Of a stretch of DNA of 56,622 nucleotides, positions 25,047 to 34,198 are shown in pieces. Within the stretch, counting starts at the first letter, position 1. Every line of letters begins with the position of its first letter. A program made the position numbers and the translations under genes. The stretch comes from Eubacteriales bacterium (GTDB lineage: Bacteria; Bacillota; Clostridia; Lachnospirales; Lachnospiraceae). Under the pieces are notes generated by a model. The model was not told where the DNA came from, made no database searches, and saw only the letters and a list, made by a program, of their open reading frames with translations. Location of the stretch: positions 1 to 56,622 of the forward strand of contig JAUNCG010000008.1 of NCBI GenBank assembly GCA_030526715.1, read 5' to 3'.

Positions 25047-27794
25047 ATGATGAGAAAAAAAGAAAAAACCAGAGGGATATATGCGCTCGTATTGTTTACG
25101 GTTCTCTTCGTGGGAGCAAGCTGGTTGATTTTTGGGATATTTCCGCGAAAGGGGATTTCCATGGTTGTGAATAACGATGCGTGGAATCAGCATATCCGGG
25201 CGCTACAGTACTATTCGGACTGGCTGCAGAGTATTGCGAGAAAGCTTCTGGAGAAGCATCGTCTCATCATTCCCCGATGGGATCTGAGCATCGGATATGG
25301 AAATGATGTGTTTACGACACTTCATTATTATGCGATCGGTGATCCGCTGACGCTTCTGTCGGTATTTGTGCCGGACTACTATATGGTTCATTTTTACAGC
25401 TTTATGATTATTTTCCGGATTTATCTGGCAGGTATTGCATTTATCCTGTTGATGCGATATTGCGCGAAAAGGATGCCGGGGGCAGTGTCACAAGAGAGAG
25501 GGCTCTGCGGTGAGCTACTATGGATTTCGGCGCTTATGGCCGGAGCGTTTATCTACATTTTCTCAGGATATACCATAGTGATGGGGATGCATCATCCGTT
25601 TTTTCTAAATGCCCTGATCTATCTGCCACTGATGGTGCTGGGGGTAGAGAAGCTCCTGCGCAGAGAATCTCCGATGCTGTTCGTGCTTGTAGTCTGTGTA
25701 AGTCTGATGAGTAACTTCTATCTGTTTTATCTGTGCGGAGTAAATATCGTGATGTACGTGCTTGCTCGTCTGCTGACGAGCTACGGAATCCGGAAGCTGC
25801 GGCTGATGGCTGTATGGATCGCGAAGATCGCAGGATATACCGTTGTGGGAATGGCTATGGGATGCATCGTGTTCATCCCGGTATTGCTGCGCCTGAAAAA
25901 CGGGGCGAGAAATGATGTGGTGGAGGGGGTTCAGCTACTGCAGAAGCTGAGCTTTTATAAGAAGCTTCCACAGGTGTTTTTTTCGATGAATGTAAACGCC
26001 GGAAACCGTACGGTAATGGGATATTCCTTTGTGGCGGGCATCTGTCTGATCCTGTTATTTATTGAAAGAAAAAGAATGACACAGCTAAAGGTGTTATTCA
26101 TCATTATGACGGCTGCGTGCTGCTCACCGATTGCAGGAAGGGTATTTAACGGATTTGCTTATTCGGCGAATCGCTGGATGTTTGGATTTACGCTGCTGAT
26201 AGCCGGTATTGTTACATGGAAATGGAATGCTATGTATTTTATGAAACGAAGCACATGGGGAGTGCTCAGTGGAGCGCTCGGAGTGCTGGTCGCGTATATG
26301 CTGTTTTGGAAAAATGGGCAGGAATGGAGAGCAATAGGGCTGTTTCTCTTGATATCGGTGGTGCTTTTGACGGTTGTTACCTATGTGGGAAAGCGTCGGG
26401 TCAGGTGTGCGGTGTCTGTAATGCTGCTTGGATTAACGCTGCTGTCTGTAGTCACTGCCGGAAGTGCGTATTTACATCAGAAGGTGGATGAGGGGGATTA
26501 TCTGAAGGTCGCGCAGGTTCGCAAGAGCTTTGTCTCTGATGTGGATAAGTCCATACTCAGTCTGTCAGAGGATATGACGGAATTTTGCCGCTACAGTGCT
26601 CCGTATGAGCTGATTGCCAGAAATTCAACATTGAAGAGCGGGCTGTATTCGCTGCATTATTACTGGAGTATGGGGGATCGGGTGCTCAGACAATTCTTTG
26701 ATGAGCTTGGTGTAAACGAGACCTTTGCATATAAGATTCGCTCGTTGGATGGGCGAACGGCGTTGGATACACTGGCCTGCGTGCGTTATTTTGTGACACT
26801 GAAGGACTCTGATCAGGTACCTCCCTTCGGGTACGAAAAGACCGGTGAGTATTCTGTCGGAGACAGGCAATACAATATCTATGAAAATCAGTATACCCTA
26901 CCCTTTGGCTATACCTATGACAGCTGTATATCGAAGGCGGACTGGGAGCAGATGAACGAGCAGGAAAGAGAATATGCAATGCTGCAGGGAGTGTATCTTG
27001 AGGAGATACCGGAGGGCTACGCTATACGAGAAACGGAGAAATCAGTACAGGAGCTGTCATGGGAATGGGAGGCTTCTGATACGGTGGAGAGGAACGGAAG
27101 GACCTTTACCGCCAAGAAAAACGGCGTGCTTCCGATGAAGGTCGAAGGCGGAATAAAACGCTGTGAGACTACCGTGACGGTCAGGGGGATAGAGTATTTA
27201 TCGAAGTCCGGCAGCGGAAAAGCATCTGTAAAGCTTTGCATATACTATGAGGATGGCAGCTTTGTCACCAAGACGATCCGCTTCCTGACGAGCAGCCATG
27301 CGCGGTACGGAGGTGTGAAGGATTATATAGTCAATCTTGGCTGGAGTTCATCGGAAATCGACCGCGTGGAGCTGATTTTTCCGGAAACAGGAACATACCG
27401 TATGGAATCGATAGCGTTGTATGGACAGCCTATGGATACCTACGCGAGCTATGTCCGGGAACGGAGTGCGCATACACTTCAGAATGTGAAATTCGGCGCA
27501 GACAGGATAACGGGAAGTATTACGTTGGAGCAGCCGCAGATCCTGTGCCTGAGTATGACCTGCTCTGACGGATGGTCCGTCTATGTGGACGGAGAGAAGA
27601 GGGAGCTTCTTACGGCAAATCTAATGTATATGGCTGTACCGCTGGAGAGTGGAGCCCATGAGGTGGAGCTTCGATACAGGACGCCGGGATACGACTTGGG
27701 GATGATAGTATCTCTAGTCGGGGTAGTGAGCTTTCTGGGCATTAGTGTCTGCAATAGAAAAAATCATAGGAATTTTCAAAAAAAGAAATTGTAA
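25047..27794 (+). CDS. yfhO: YfhO-family polytopic membrane protein
   Basis: 915 residues. About a dozen transmembrane helices in the first 480 residues include an extracytoplasmic loop with the acidic pattern NNDAWNQH near 40, as in GT-C glycosyltransferases. A large extracellular region follows. The C-terminal family signature is [15 protein letters not shown]...[15 protein letters not shown] before one last helix. In Bacillus and Listeria YfhO proteins are needed for sugar decoration of lipoteichoic acid, so pairing with the LtaS-like gene suggests a glycosylated glycerol-phosphate polymer. Its last four codons (KKKL) and stop come from repeat copy B. Confidence 0.83.
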   Translation: MMRKKEKTRGIYALVLFTVLFVGASWLIFGIFPRKGISMVVNNDAWNQHIRALQYYSDWLQSIARKLLEKHRLIIPRWDLSIGYGNDVFTTLHYYAIGDPLTLLSVFVPDYYMVHFYSFMIIFRIYLAGIAFILLMRYCAKRMPGAVSQERGLCGELLWISALMAGAFIYIFSGYTIVMGMHHPFFLNALIYLPLMVLGVEKLLRRESPMLFVLVVCVSLMSNFYLFYLCGVNIVMYVLARLLTSYGIRKLRLMAVWIAKIAGYTVVGMAMGCIVFIPVLLRLKNGARNDVVEGVQLLQKLSFYKKLPQVFFSMNVNAGNRTVMGYSFVAGICLILLFIERKRMTQLKVLFIIMTAACCSPIAGRVFNGFAYSANRWMFGFTLLIAGIVTWKWNAMYFMKRSTWGVLSGALGVLVAYMLFWKNGQEWRAIGLFLLISVVLLTVVTYVGKRRVRCAVSVMLLGLTLLSVVTAGSAYLHQKVDEGDYLKVAQVRKSFVSDVDKSILSLSEDMTEFCRYSAPYELIARNSTLKSGLYSLHYYWSMGDRVLRQFFDELGVNETFAYKIRSLDGRTALDTLACVRYFVTLKDSDQVPPFGYEKTGEYSVGDRQYNIYENQYTLPFGYTYDSCISKADWEQMNEQEREYAMLQGVYLEEIPEGYAIRETEKSVQELSWEWEASDTVERNGRTFTAKKNGVLPMKVEGGIKRCETTVTVRGIEYLSKSGSGKASVKLCIYYEDGSFVTKTIRFLTSSHARYGGVKDYIVNLGWSSSEIDRVELIFPETGTYRMESIALYGQPMDTYASYVRERSAHTLQNVKFGADRITGSITLEQPQILCLSMTCSDGWSVYVDGEKRELLTANLMYMAVPLESGAHEVELRYRTPGYDLGMIVSLVGVVSFLGISVCNRKNHRNFQKKKL

Positions 27795-27843
27795 GATTTG
27801 TGCAAATAAGTTATAGTAAACGGTGTAGGTACTGCCTGCACCG
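27778..27843 (+). repeat. Direct repeat, copy B
   Basis: Second copy of the sigE 3' end and terminator stem, starting 4766 bp after copy A. It is fused to the 3' end of the yfhO-like gene, where the same bases are read in another frame. Confidence 0.85.
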
Positions 27844-27847
27844 TTTT
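27821..27847 (+). terminator. Degenerate terminator between yfhO-like and cysD
   Basis: Same stem as the sigE terminator (CGGTGTAG / CTGCACCG) but the U-tract is only TTTTGTGTT, so read-through into cysD is plausible. I see no convincing promoter between it and cysD. Confidence 0.55.
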
Positions 27848-27886
27848 GTGTTGCAAAAAAAATGGCTTAAAATAAGGAGTGTGTAT

Positions 27887-28789
27887 ATGAGTAATATGAC
27901 ACATTTAGATGAACTGGAGGCAGAGGCAATCTATATCATGCGTGAGGTTGCCGCAGAGTGTGAGCGTCCGGTGATGTTATATTCTATAGGAAAGGATTCT
28001 TCCGTAATGCTGCATCTGGCGAAGAAGGCGTTTTATCCGGAGAAGCCGCCATTTCCATTTCTACATGTAAATACCACATGGAAGTTCCGGGAGATGATAG
28101 AGTTCCGTGACCGTGTGGCACAGGAGAATGGTATTGAGATGCTGGAATACATCAATCAGGATGGCGTCGATCAGGGTATCAATCCCTTCGATCATGGCTC
28201 GGCATATACAGATATCATGAAGACACAGGCGCTGAAGCAGGCGCTGGATAAGTATGGCTTTACCGCAGCCTTCGGCGGCGGACGCAGAGACGAGGAGAAG
28301 TCCAGAGCGAAGGAGCGTATCTTCTCCTTCCGCAATTCCAGTCATGCATGGGATCCGAAGAACCAGCGTCCGGAGATGTGGAAGCTGTATAATACCAGAA
28401 TCCGTCAGGGGGAGGAGATCCGCGTATTCCCGATCTCCAACTGGACAGAGAAGGATATCTGGCAGTATATCAAAAGAGAGAATATTGAGATCGTTCCACT
28501 GTATTTTGCAAAGGAACGTCCTTTCGTGCGCAGGGACGGCAACATCATTATGGTGGATGATGACCGTATGAAGCTGCGGGAGGGAGAGGTCGTGGAGCAT
28601 GCCAAGATCCGTTTCCGGACGCTGGGCTGCTATCCGCTGACCGGAGGCATCGAGAGTGAGGCAGATACTCTGGACGCGATCATTGATGAGACACTGAGTG
28701 CGGTATCCTCCGAGCGAACCAGTCGTGTGATCGATAGCGACGGCGGAGCCGCAAGTATGGAGAAAAGAAAGAGGGAGGGTTATTTCTAG
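27887..28789 (+). CDS. cysD: Sulfate adenylyltransferase subunit 2
   Basis: 300 residues from the ATG at 27887 (AAGGAG 7 nt upstream; the frame is open further 5' through the terminator, with no ribosome binding site). CysD is the ATP-pyrophosphatase subunit that adenylates sulfate to APS. The PP-loop [11 protein letters not shown] (near 33-43), HVNTTWKF, and the [16 protein letters not shown] segment are typical. One nt separates it from the cysN-cysC gene. No APS/PAPS reductase or sulfite reductase lies nearby, so the product is probably used for sulfation rather than cysteine synthesis. Confidence 0.95.
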   Translation: MSNMTHLDELEAEAIYIMREVAAECERPVMLYSIGKDSSVMLHLAKKAFYPEKPPFPFLHVNTTWKFREMIEFRDRVAQENGIEMLEYINQDGVDQGINPFDHGSAYTDIMKTQALKQALDKYGFTAAFGGGRRDEEKSRAKERIFSFRNSSHAWDPKNQRPEMWKLYNTRIRQGEEIRVFPISNWTEKDIWQYIKRENIEIVPLYFAKERPFVRRDGNIIMVDDDRMKLREGEVVEHAKIRFRTLGCYPLTGGIESEADTLDAIIDETLSAVSSERTSRVIDSDGGAASMEKRKREGYF

Positions 28790-28790
28790 G

Positions 28791-30620
28791 ATGAATAGTC
28801 TTCTTAAATTTATCACCTGCGGCAGTGTGGACGATGGAAAATCCACACTGATCGGACATATGCTTTATGATGCGAAGCTGCTCTTTGCAGATCAGGAGAG
28901 AGCGCTGGAGCTGGACAGCCGTGTAGGCAGCAGAGGGGGAGCCATTGACTATTCCCTGCTTCTGGACGGACTGATGGCGGAGCGTGAGCAGGGCATTACC
29001 ATTGATGTAGCTTATCGCTATTTTACAACGGAGAACCGTTCCTTCATCGTAGCGGATACTCCGGGACATGAGGAATATACAAGAAATATGGCGGTCGGCG
29101 CCTCCTTTGCGGATCTGGCGGTCATTCTGGTAGATGCGACACAGGGCGTTCTTTTACAGACCAGAAGGCATACCCGTATCTGTGCACTGATGGGGATCCG
29201 TCATTTTGTATTTGCGGTAAACAAGATGGATCTGATCCATTATGACGAGAATCGTTTCCGCAAGATCGAAAAAGAGATCCGCAAGCTGGTAGCGGAGTAT
29301 GATTACGAGACCATGAAGATTCTTCCGGTTTCTGCGACGGAGGGGGACAATGTCACAGTGAAGTCCGGGAAGATGCCGTGGTATCACGGGGAATCTCTTC
29401 TGACTTATCTGGAGAATGTAGAGGTGCATCATTCTGAGGAGAATGAGGGATTTACTATGCCGGTACAGAGAGTATGCCGACCGGATCACACCTTCCGCGG
29501 ATTTCAGGGGCAGATCGAGACAGGCAAGGTATGTGTCGGAGATGAGATCACCTCCCTGCCGTCCGGAGAGACGGCGATCGTAGAGCGTATCATCGATGCC
29601 GGGAAGGAGGTACAGGAGAGTGAGAGCGGTCATGCGGTTACGATCGCCATCGATCGTGAGATGGATATCTCCCGCGGCTGTGTACTGGTCAAGGCTGCAT
29701 CTCCGGTACAGGGAACGATGTTTACCGCCCGGATCCTGTGGATGGATGATAACTATCTGGTGGAGGGGAAGAATTACTATCTGAAGCTGGGTACTATGCT
29801 GGTTCCGGCGACGGTCATGAATATCAAGTGTAAGATCGACGTCAATACGGGCAATGAAGTACGTGCGGATGTGATTTATAAGAATGAGATCGCGGACTGT
29901 GATATCGCGGTATCCGATAAGATCGTATATGATGAATTCAATAAAAATCAGGCTCTGGGCTCCCTGATCCTGATCGACCGAGTGACAAATATGACCTCGG
30001 CCTGCGGCGTGGTCATGCATGCTCTGCGACGTTCTGAGAATGTCGTATGGCAGCAGCTGGATATTACAAGAGATATCCGCGCGCAGCAGAAAGGGCAGAA
30101 GCCGGTGACTATCTGGCTGACGGGTCTGTCCGGCGCAGGCAAGTCTACCATTGCAAATCAGCTGGAGAAACGTCTGGTGGCGCTTGGGCGTCATACCATG
30201 CTGCTGGACGGTGACAATGTGCGCATGGGACTGAACAAGAATCTCGGCTTTACTGAGAAAGATCGTATTGAGAATATCCGTCGTATAGCGGAGGTGGCGA
30301 AGCTGATGAACGATGCCGGCCTGATCGTGATCACCTCCTTTATCTCCCCGTTCCGTCAGGATCGTCGGAATGCAAGAGATATCATCGGCAACGATAGCTT
30401 TATGGAAATCTATGTGAGTACCTCTCTGGAGGAGTGCGAGCGCCGTGATGTGAAGGGGCTGTACCGTAAGGCACGTATGGGAGAGATCCCGAACTTCACC
30501 GGAATCAACAGTGAATATGAGGCACCGGAGCAGCCGGAGCTGATTGTTGATACGGAGAACCGCACGGTGGATGAGTGCGCGCAGGCGATTCTGGAGCTGA
30601 TAAAGGACAGAATCGGATAA
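28791..30620 (+). CDS. cysN: CysN-CysC fusion: sulfate adenylyltransferase GTPase subunit + APS kinase
   Basis: 609 residues. Residues 1 to about 420 are the EF-Tu-like GTPase that drives APS formation (GSVDDGKST at 11-19, DTPGHEEYTRNM, NKMD). From about 440 comes APS kinase (GLSGAGKSTIA near 445, then FTEKDRIENIRRIAEVA and SFISPFRQDR). With CysD it makes PAPS from sulfate, ATP and GTP in one complex. This NodQ-type fusion is often linked to sulfotransferases rather than to assimilation, and three follow here. Second gene of the operon. Confidence 0.95.
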   Translation: MNSLLKFITCGSVDDGKSTLIGHMLYDAKLLFADQERALELDSRVGSRGGAIDYSLLLDGLMAEREQGITIDVAYRYFTTENRSFIVADTPGHEEYTRNMAVGASFADLAVILVDATQGVLLQTRRHTRICALMGIRHFVFAVNKMDLIHYDENRFRKIEKEIRKLVAEYDYETMKILPVSATEGDNVTVKSGKMPWYHGESLLTYLENVEVHHSEENEGFTMPVQRVCRPDHTFRGFQGQIETGKVCVGDEITSLPSGETAIVERIIDAGKEVQESESGHAVTIAIDREMDISRGCVLVKAASPVQGTMFTARILWMDDNYLVEGKNYYLKLGTMLVPATVMNIKCKIDVNTGNEVRADVIYKNEIADCDIAVSDKIVYDEFNKNQALGSLILIDRVTNMTSACGVVMHALRRSENVVWQQLDITRDIRAQQKGQKPVTIWLTGLSGAGKSTIANQLEKRLVALGRHTMLLDGDNVRMGLNKNLGFTEKDRIENIRRIAEVAKLMNDAGLIVITSFISPFRQDRRNARDIIGNDSFMEIYVSTSLEECERRDVKGLYRKARMGEIPNFTGINSEYEAPEQPELIVDTENRTVDECAQAILELIKDRIG

Positions 30621-30641
30621 TATTCTTTTAAAGGAGCAGAT

Positions 30642-31799
30642 ATGTCAACAGTATATTTTCATCTGGGAATGCCGAAAACAGGAACCACTGCTATTCAGTA
30701 TTTTCTGAATACGAATAATGAGGTGTTGAAAAAAAGAGGTATTGAAGCGCCGGATTTTGGCATAAGATATGCAGACATCGGGCCTATGCGCAATGGTCGT
30801 TTTCTGATTGGAGCATCGGTCTATCGCGGTGCCGATGAAAAAGTGAAAAAGCAGGAAAAGGAAAATTACAGAATCGGACTGGAGCGCATCAAAGAGCTGT
30901 CGTCTGTCAGGGAAAGTATAATTTTCTCGGATGAGGGACTGTGGAACGGTGGAAGTAAGCGTCCGGAGTTTTGGAAAAATCTGAAGCGGGATATGACAGA
31001 GCTGGGCGTAGATTTCAAGGTCATCGTATATCTGAGACGTCAAGATGAGTTCCTCCAGTCGCATTGGGCGCAGGTGGTGAAGCGCAAGGGAAAGCGCTAT
31101 AGCTTCAGGGAATATTGTGAAAGCATGGTTCGTGAAGAATACCCATTGAATTATTTTGCGTATCTGGAGCATATTGCAGAATGGGTAGGAAGAGAGAATA
31201 TCATTGTCCGTGTGTATGAAAAAGAGAGCTTTGGCGGCGCTCAGAAGACCTTGATTTCAGATTTTCTGGATATTTTCGGTTTGACGCTTACGGAGGAATT
31301 TGAGTCAGGCGGAAAGATCTACAATACCAGTCTGGCGGGAGACGGTGTGGAGCTTAGACGCCTGATGAATGCGATTCCGCAGACATGGGGAGATAAACAT
31401 CCTCTGACCTATGCACTGAAGGAGGTGCAGGATATTCCGGCGTTTCGGGAGGCATGGAGGGATAAGACCTTTTTTGCGTCTCAGGAAGACCGGGAGAATT
31501 TCCAGTCACAGTTTGATGAGAGCAATGCAGCGGTGGCGAAGACTTATCTGCACCGTCCGGACGGACGGCTGTTTCGATCGGAGATACCGCATCAGGAGAC
31601 CTATGAAGCGGATGCTCTGAGAATGGCGCAGGAGCTCTCCGTGCTGTTAGCCAGAACCGTGGCGTCACAGCAGGAGGAGCTGGAAAAAATGCGCAGGGAT
31701 ACCAAGAGACAGATCGATGATCTGAAAAAAGAGCTGAAAAATGAGATGCTGTCTCAGCGGGTGAAGAAAAAAGTTAAGCATTTTCTCGGGAAAAAGTAA
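30642..31799 (+). CDS. Sulfotransferase-like protein, paralogue 1
   Basis: 385 residues. The N-terminal PAPS 5'-phosphosulfate loop is HLGMPKTGTTAIQ (6-18). The 3'-phosphate motif is YLRRQDEFLQSHW (near 131-143), matching the R-x7-S pattern of PAPS sulfotransferases. It is about 45-50% identical by eye to the two paralogues downstream in these regions. No signal peptide: it acts in the cytosol. After about residue 330 comes a coiled coil ending in a basic amphipathic tail (RVKKKVKHFLGKK). The acceptor is unknown. AAAGGAG lies 6-7 nt before the ATG. Confidence 0.8.
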   Translation: MSTVYFHLGMPKTGTTAIQYFLNTNNEVLKKRGIEAPDFGIRYADIGPMRNGRFLIGASVYRGADEKVKKQEKENYRIGLERIKELSSVRESIIFSDEGLWNGGSKRPEFWKNLKRDMTELGVDFKVIVYLRRQDEFLQSHWAQVVKRKGKRYSFREYCESMVREEYPLNYFAYLEHIAEWVGRENIIVRVYEKESFGGAQKTLISDFLDIFGLTLTEEFESGGKIYNTSLAGDGVELRRLMNAIPQTWGDKHPLTYALKEVQDIPAFREAWRDKTFFASQEDRENFQSQFDESNAAVAKTYLHRPDGRLFRSEIPHQETYEADALRMAQELSVLLARTVASQQEELEKMRRDTKRQIDDLKKELKNEMLSQRVKKKVKHFLGKK

Positions 31800-31815
31800 G
31801 ATGGAGGACCAAAAC

Positions 31816-32967
31816 ATGGCAACGGTATATTTGCATATTGGTACACCGAAGACGGGTACAACTGCGCTGCAGTTCTTTTTGCCGGAGAATAATGAGATAT
31901 TGAGAAAACACGGTGTGGAATTTCCGGATTTCGGCTTCCGGTATACCAACCGCGGACTGAATCACAACGGACGCTTTCTGCTGGGAGCCGCGAAGCTTCC
32001 CGCAGGCTCGCAGGAGCAGACCCGCAAAGAACAGGCAGAATATCAGGCGGGACTGGAGAAGCTGAAGGCTCTGGCACAGCACAGAGACAGGATCATTCTG
32101 TCGGAGGAAGGACTGTGGCCGGAGGGAGCGCAGCGCCCCGGATTCTGGCAGCATCTGAAAAAGGATATGGACGATCTGGGGATTGAGCTCAAGATTATCG
32201 TGTATCTGAGACGACAGGACGATTTTGTGCAGTCGCATTGGGCGCAGCTCGTGAAGAACCGCGGCAGTCTGAATGACTTTCGAGAGCATCTGCAGTGGAT
32301 GGCGAAGATCGGTTATCCGCTGGATTATGAGAAATATCTGCGTGAGATCAGAACGTATGTGGGCGTCGGGAATATGATTGTCCGAGTCTATGATAAGAGC
32401 TGCTATGTGGGAGCGGAGGGCACGATTTTTTCGGATTTTCTTGCGATCTTCGGCCTGCGCATGGCAGACGGCTTTGAGGTAAAGCAGAGTGTGTATAATA
32501 CCAGCCTGAGCGGAGATACCGTGGAGCTGAGACGTATGATGAACCGGGTGAAGGGTACTCAGGGAGGCGCTCATCCGTTGACGCTGGCTTTGAAGCAGAT
32601 TCAGGAGATCGATGAATTTGCAAACGGATGGAAGGACACTATGTGCTTCGAAAGCGAAGAAGAGCATCAGCGCTTTATGGCGCAGTATGAGCCGGGGAAC
32701 GCAGCGATTGCGCGGGAATATCTTGGCCGGGAGGACGGAGTCCTGTTTCCGTCAGCGCGGGAACAGCGGCCGTATCAGGCGGATGCAGACCGGATGATCG
32801 GGGAATTGGCGGTGCTGCTGGCAGACATGACTGTGCGTCAACAGAAGGAAATAGGAGCGCTGCAAAAGGAACTGAGGGAGACCAGAAAGGAGCTGGAGCA
32901 GTCCATGCTCTGGTTCAGATGCAAGCGGAAGGTAAAGCATTTGCTGGGAAAGGATAAGAAGGCGTAG
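31816..32967 (+). CDS. Sulfotransferase-like protein, paralogue 2
   Basis: 383 residues from the ATG at 31816. The alternative in-frame ATG at 31801 has no ribosome binding site; its following GGAGG (31803-31807) is 8 nt from 31816. P-loop HIGTPKTGTTALQ (6-18), 3'-phosphate motif YLRRQDDFVQSHW, and a DFLAIFGLRM segment shared by all three paralogues. Long coiled coil from about 340 and a basic tail (CKRKVKHLLGKDKK). It starts 16 nt after paralogue 1, so the pair is a recent-looking tandem duplication. Confidence 0.8.
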   Translation: MATVYLHIGTPKTGTTALQFFLPENNEILRKHGVEFPDFGFRYTNRGLNHNGRFLLGAAKLPAGSQEQTRKEQAEYQAGLEKLKALAQHRDRIILSEEGLWPEGAQRPGFWQHLKKDMDDLGIELKIIVYLRRQDDFVQSHWAQLVKNRGSLNDFREHLQWMAKIGYPLDYEKYLREIRTYVGVGNMIVRVYDKSCYVGAEGTIFSDFLAIFGLRMADGFEVKQSVYNTSLSGDTVELRRMMNRVKGTQGGAHPLTLALKQIQEIDEFANGWKDTMCFESEEEHQRFMAQYEPGNAAIAREYLGREDGVLFPSAREQRPYQADADRMIGELAVLLADMTVRQQKEIGALQKELRETRKELEQSMLWFRCKRKVKHLLGKDKKA

Positions 32968-32990
32968 AGCGATGCGCCGATTTTGGGGAT

Positions 32991-34109
32991 ATGAGTAAAC
33001 AAAAGTCACTCTTTGGCGCAATGCTTCGGATAGGAAGCATTGGGTTTGGAGGCGGTACGGCGTTGATTCCTGTGATCGAAAAGGAAGTGGTTCGCAGGAG
33101 CGGCATCGTATCGGAGGAAGAATTTAATAATCATGTAACGATTGCCTGCATCACGCCGGGGGCGCTGCCGGTGGAGGTGGCTGTGGGGATCGGACATACA
33201 GCGGCGGGAAACCGGGGAATGGTTGCCGCCGCTTCTGCCATGGCGCTGCCCGGGAGCCTGATGACGATGCTTTTGCTGATCGTTCTGTCGGGGATGACGG
33301 AGAAGGTGCGCAGACCGATTCTGTGGCTGGCGGCCTTTGTCAGCCTGTTTATTGTATGGACGCTGGTCAGATATGCATATGAGACCGTGCGGCAGGCAGA
33401 TCGTCTGCGGGATGTGGCGATCTATGCTTTTTTGATCGTGGCAGTTTTTGCAGCGGCGAGGGTGCTGAAGATTTCCACGGTGCGAATCCTGATTCTGGCG
33501 TTTGCTGGAATTATTATGATCGCAACCGTTCAATATATGCAGGGCAAGAGATCCGGTAAGAAAAAACATCGACGGATGCAGTATCAAGGGAAAAATCTTG
33601 TAAAGTCCCTCCTTACATGGGTGATATTTCTTGCGGTGTTATCGATTCCGGCGCTGCTGGTGACAGGAAGAACCATCGGTCTGGCATGGCGCGGAATGCT
33701 CTCCACCGTGATGTCCTTTGGAGGCGGAGACGCTTATCTGAGTGTGGCGCAGGGGATGTTTGTGGACGAGGGCTTCATAAGTAATTTTGACTTTTACGGG
33801 AATATCGTAGCGGTGGCCAATGTGCTGCCGGGTTCTATTTTATGTAAGACGCTGACAGGAATCGGATATATGCTCGGCTATCGACTGCACGCCTCCGTGG
33901 TGGAGGGAATCTGTGTGGCAGTTTGCGGATTTGCAGTCAGTGTGGCGACCTCCGGATTGATTTTCGAGATCGTCTATGCGGTCTATGAACGCTACGAGAA
34001 TCTCAGAGTATTCCGTATCATGAAAAAGCTGATCCGTCCTATTATTTCCGGACTGCTTTTGAATGTGGCTCTGACGTTGGTGGAATATAATATATTGCCC
34101 CTGCTCTGA
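32991..34109 (+). CDS. chrA: Chromate/sulfate-type transporter (CHR family, two fused CHR domains)
   Basis: 372 residues, about ten transmembrane helices in two homologous halves (about 1-180 and 195-372). The first half has the CHR signature RIGSIGFGGGTALIPVIEKE and TPGALPVEVAVGIGH; the second has VMSFGGGDAYLSVAQGMFV and NVLPGSILCKTLTG. Known ChrA proteins export chromate, a sulfate analogue, and sulfate competes. Its place between sulfotransferase genes in a PAPS operon suggests sulfate transport here, which is inference. The only upstream Shine-Dalgarno-like sequence is GGGGAT very near the ATG, so translation may be weak. Confidence 0.8.
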   Translation: MSKQKSLFGAMLRIGSIGFGGGTALIPVIEKEVVRRSGIVSEEEFNNHVTIACITPGALPVEVAVGIGHTAAGNRGMVAAASAMALPGSLMTMLLLIVLSGMTEKVRRPILWLAAFVSLFIVWTLVRYAYETVRQADRLRDVAIYAFLIVAVFAAARVLKISTVRILILAFAGIIMIATVQYMQGKRSGKKKHRRMQYQGKNLVKSLLTWVIFLAVLSIPALLVTGRTIGLAWRGMLSTVMSFGGGDAYLSVAQGMFVDEGFISNFDFYGNIVAVANVLPGSILCKTLTGIGYMLGYRLHASVVEGICVAVCGFAVSVATSGLIFEIVYAVYERYENLRVFRIMKKLIRPIISGLLLNVALTLVEYNILPLL

Positions 34110-34129
34110 GCAACGGCGGGGGAGGTATC

Positions 34130-34198
34130 ATGGCGCAGCTATCCGGTATTCATGTTTACCGGTACGGAGCTTACAGAAAGAAAACGGAGGCTATGTGA
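34130..34198 (+). CDS. 22-codon ORF translationally coupled to the third sulfotransferase
   Basis: ATG at 34130, preceded by GGGGGAGG (34118-34125) at 4 nt, ends at TGA 34196-34198. That stop overlaps the next ATG (34198) as TGATG. The peptide is basic and aromatic (MAQLSGIHVYRYGAYRKK...). The ribosome binding site of the following gene (GGAGG, 34186-34190) lies within its last codons. It may be a coupling leader or a true small protein. Confidence 0.4.
   Translation: MAQLSGIHVYRYGAYRKKTEAM

Noticed and set aside
29154..30194. 346-codon open frame antisense to cysN-cysC
   Set aside because: The sense strand carries intact GTPase and APS kinase motifs; the antisense product resembles nothing.
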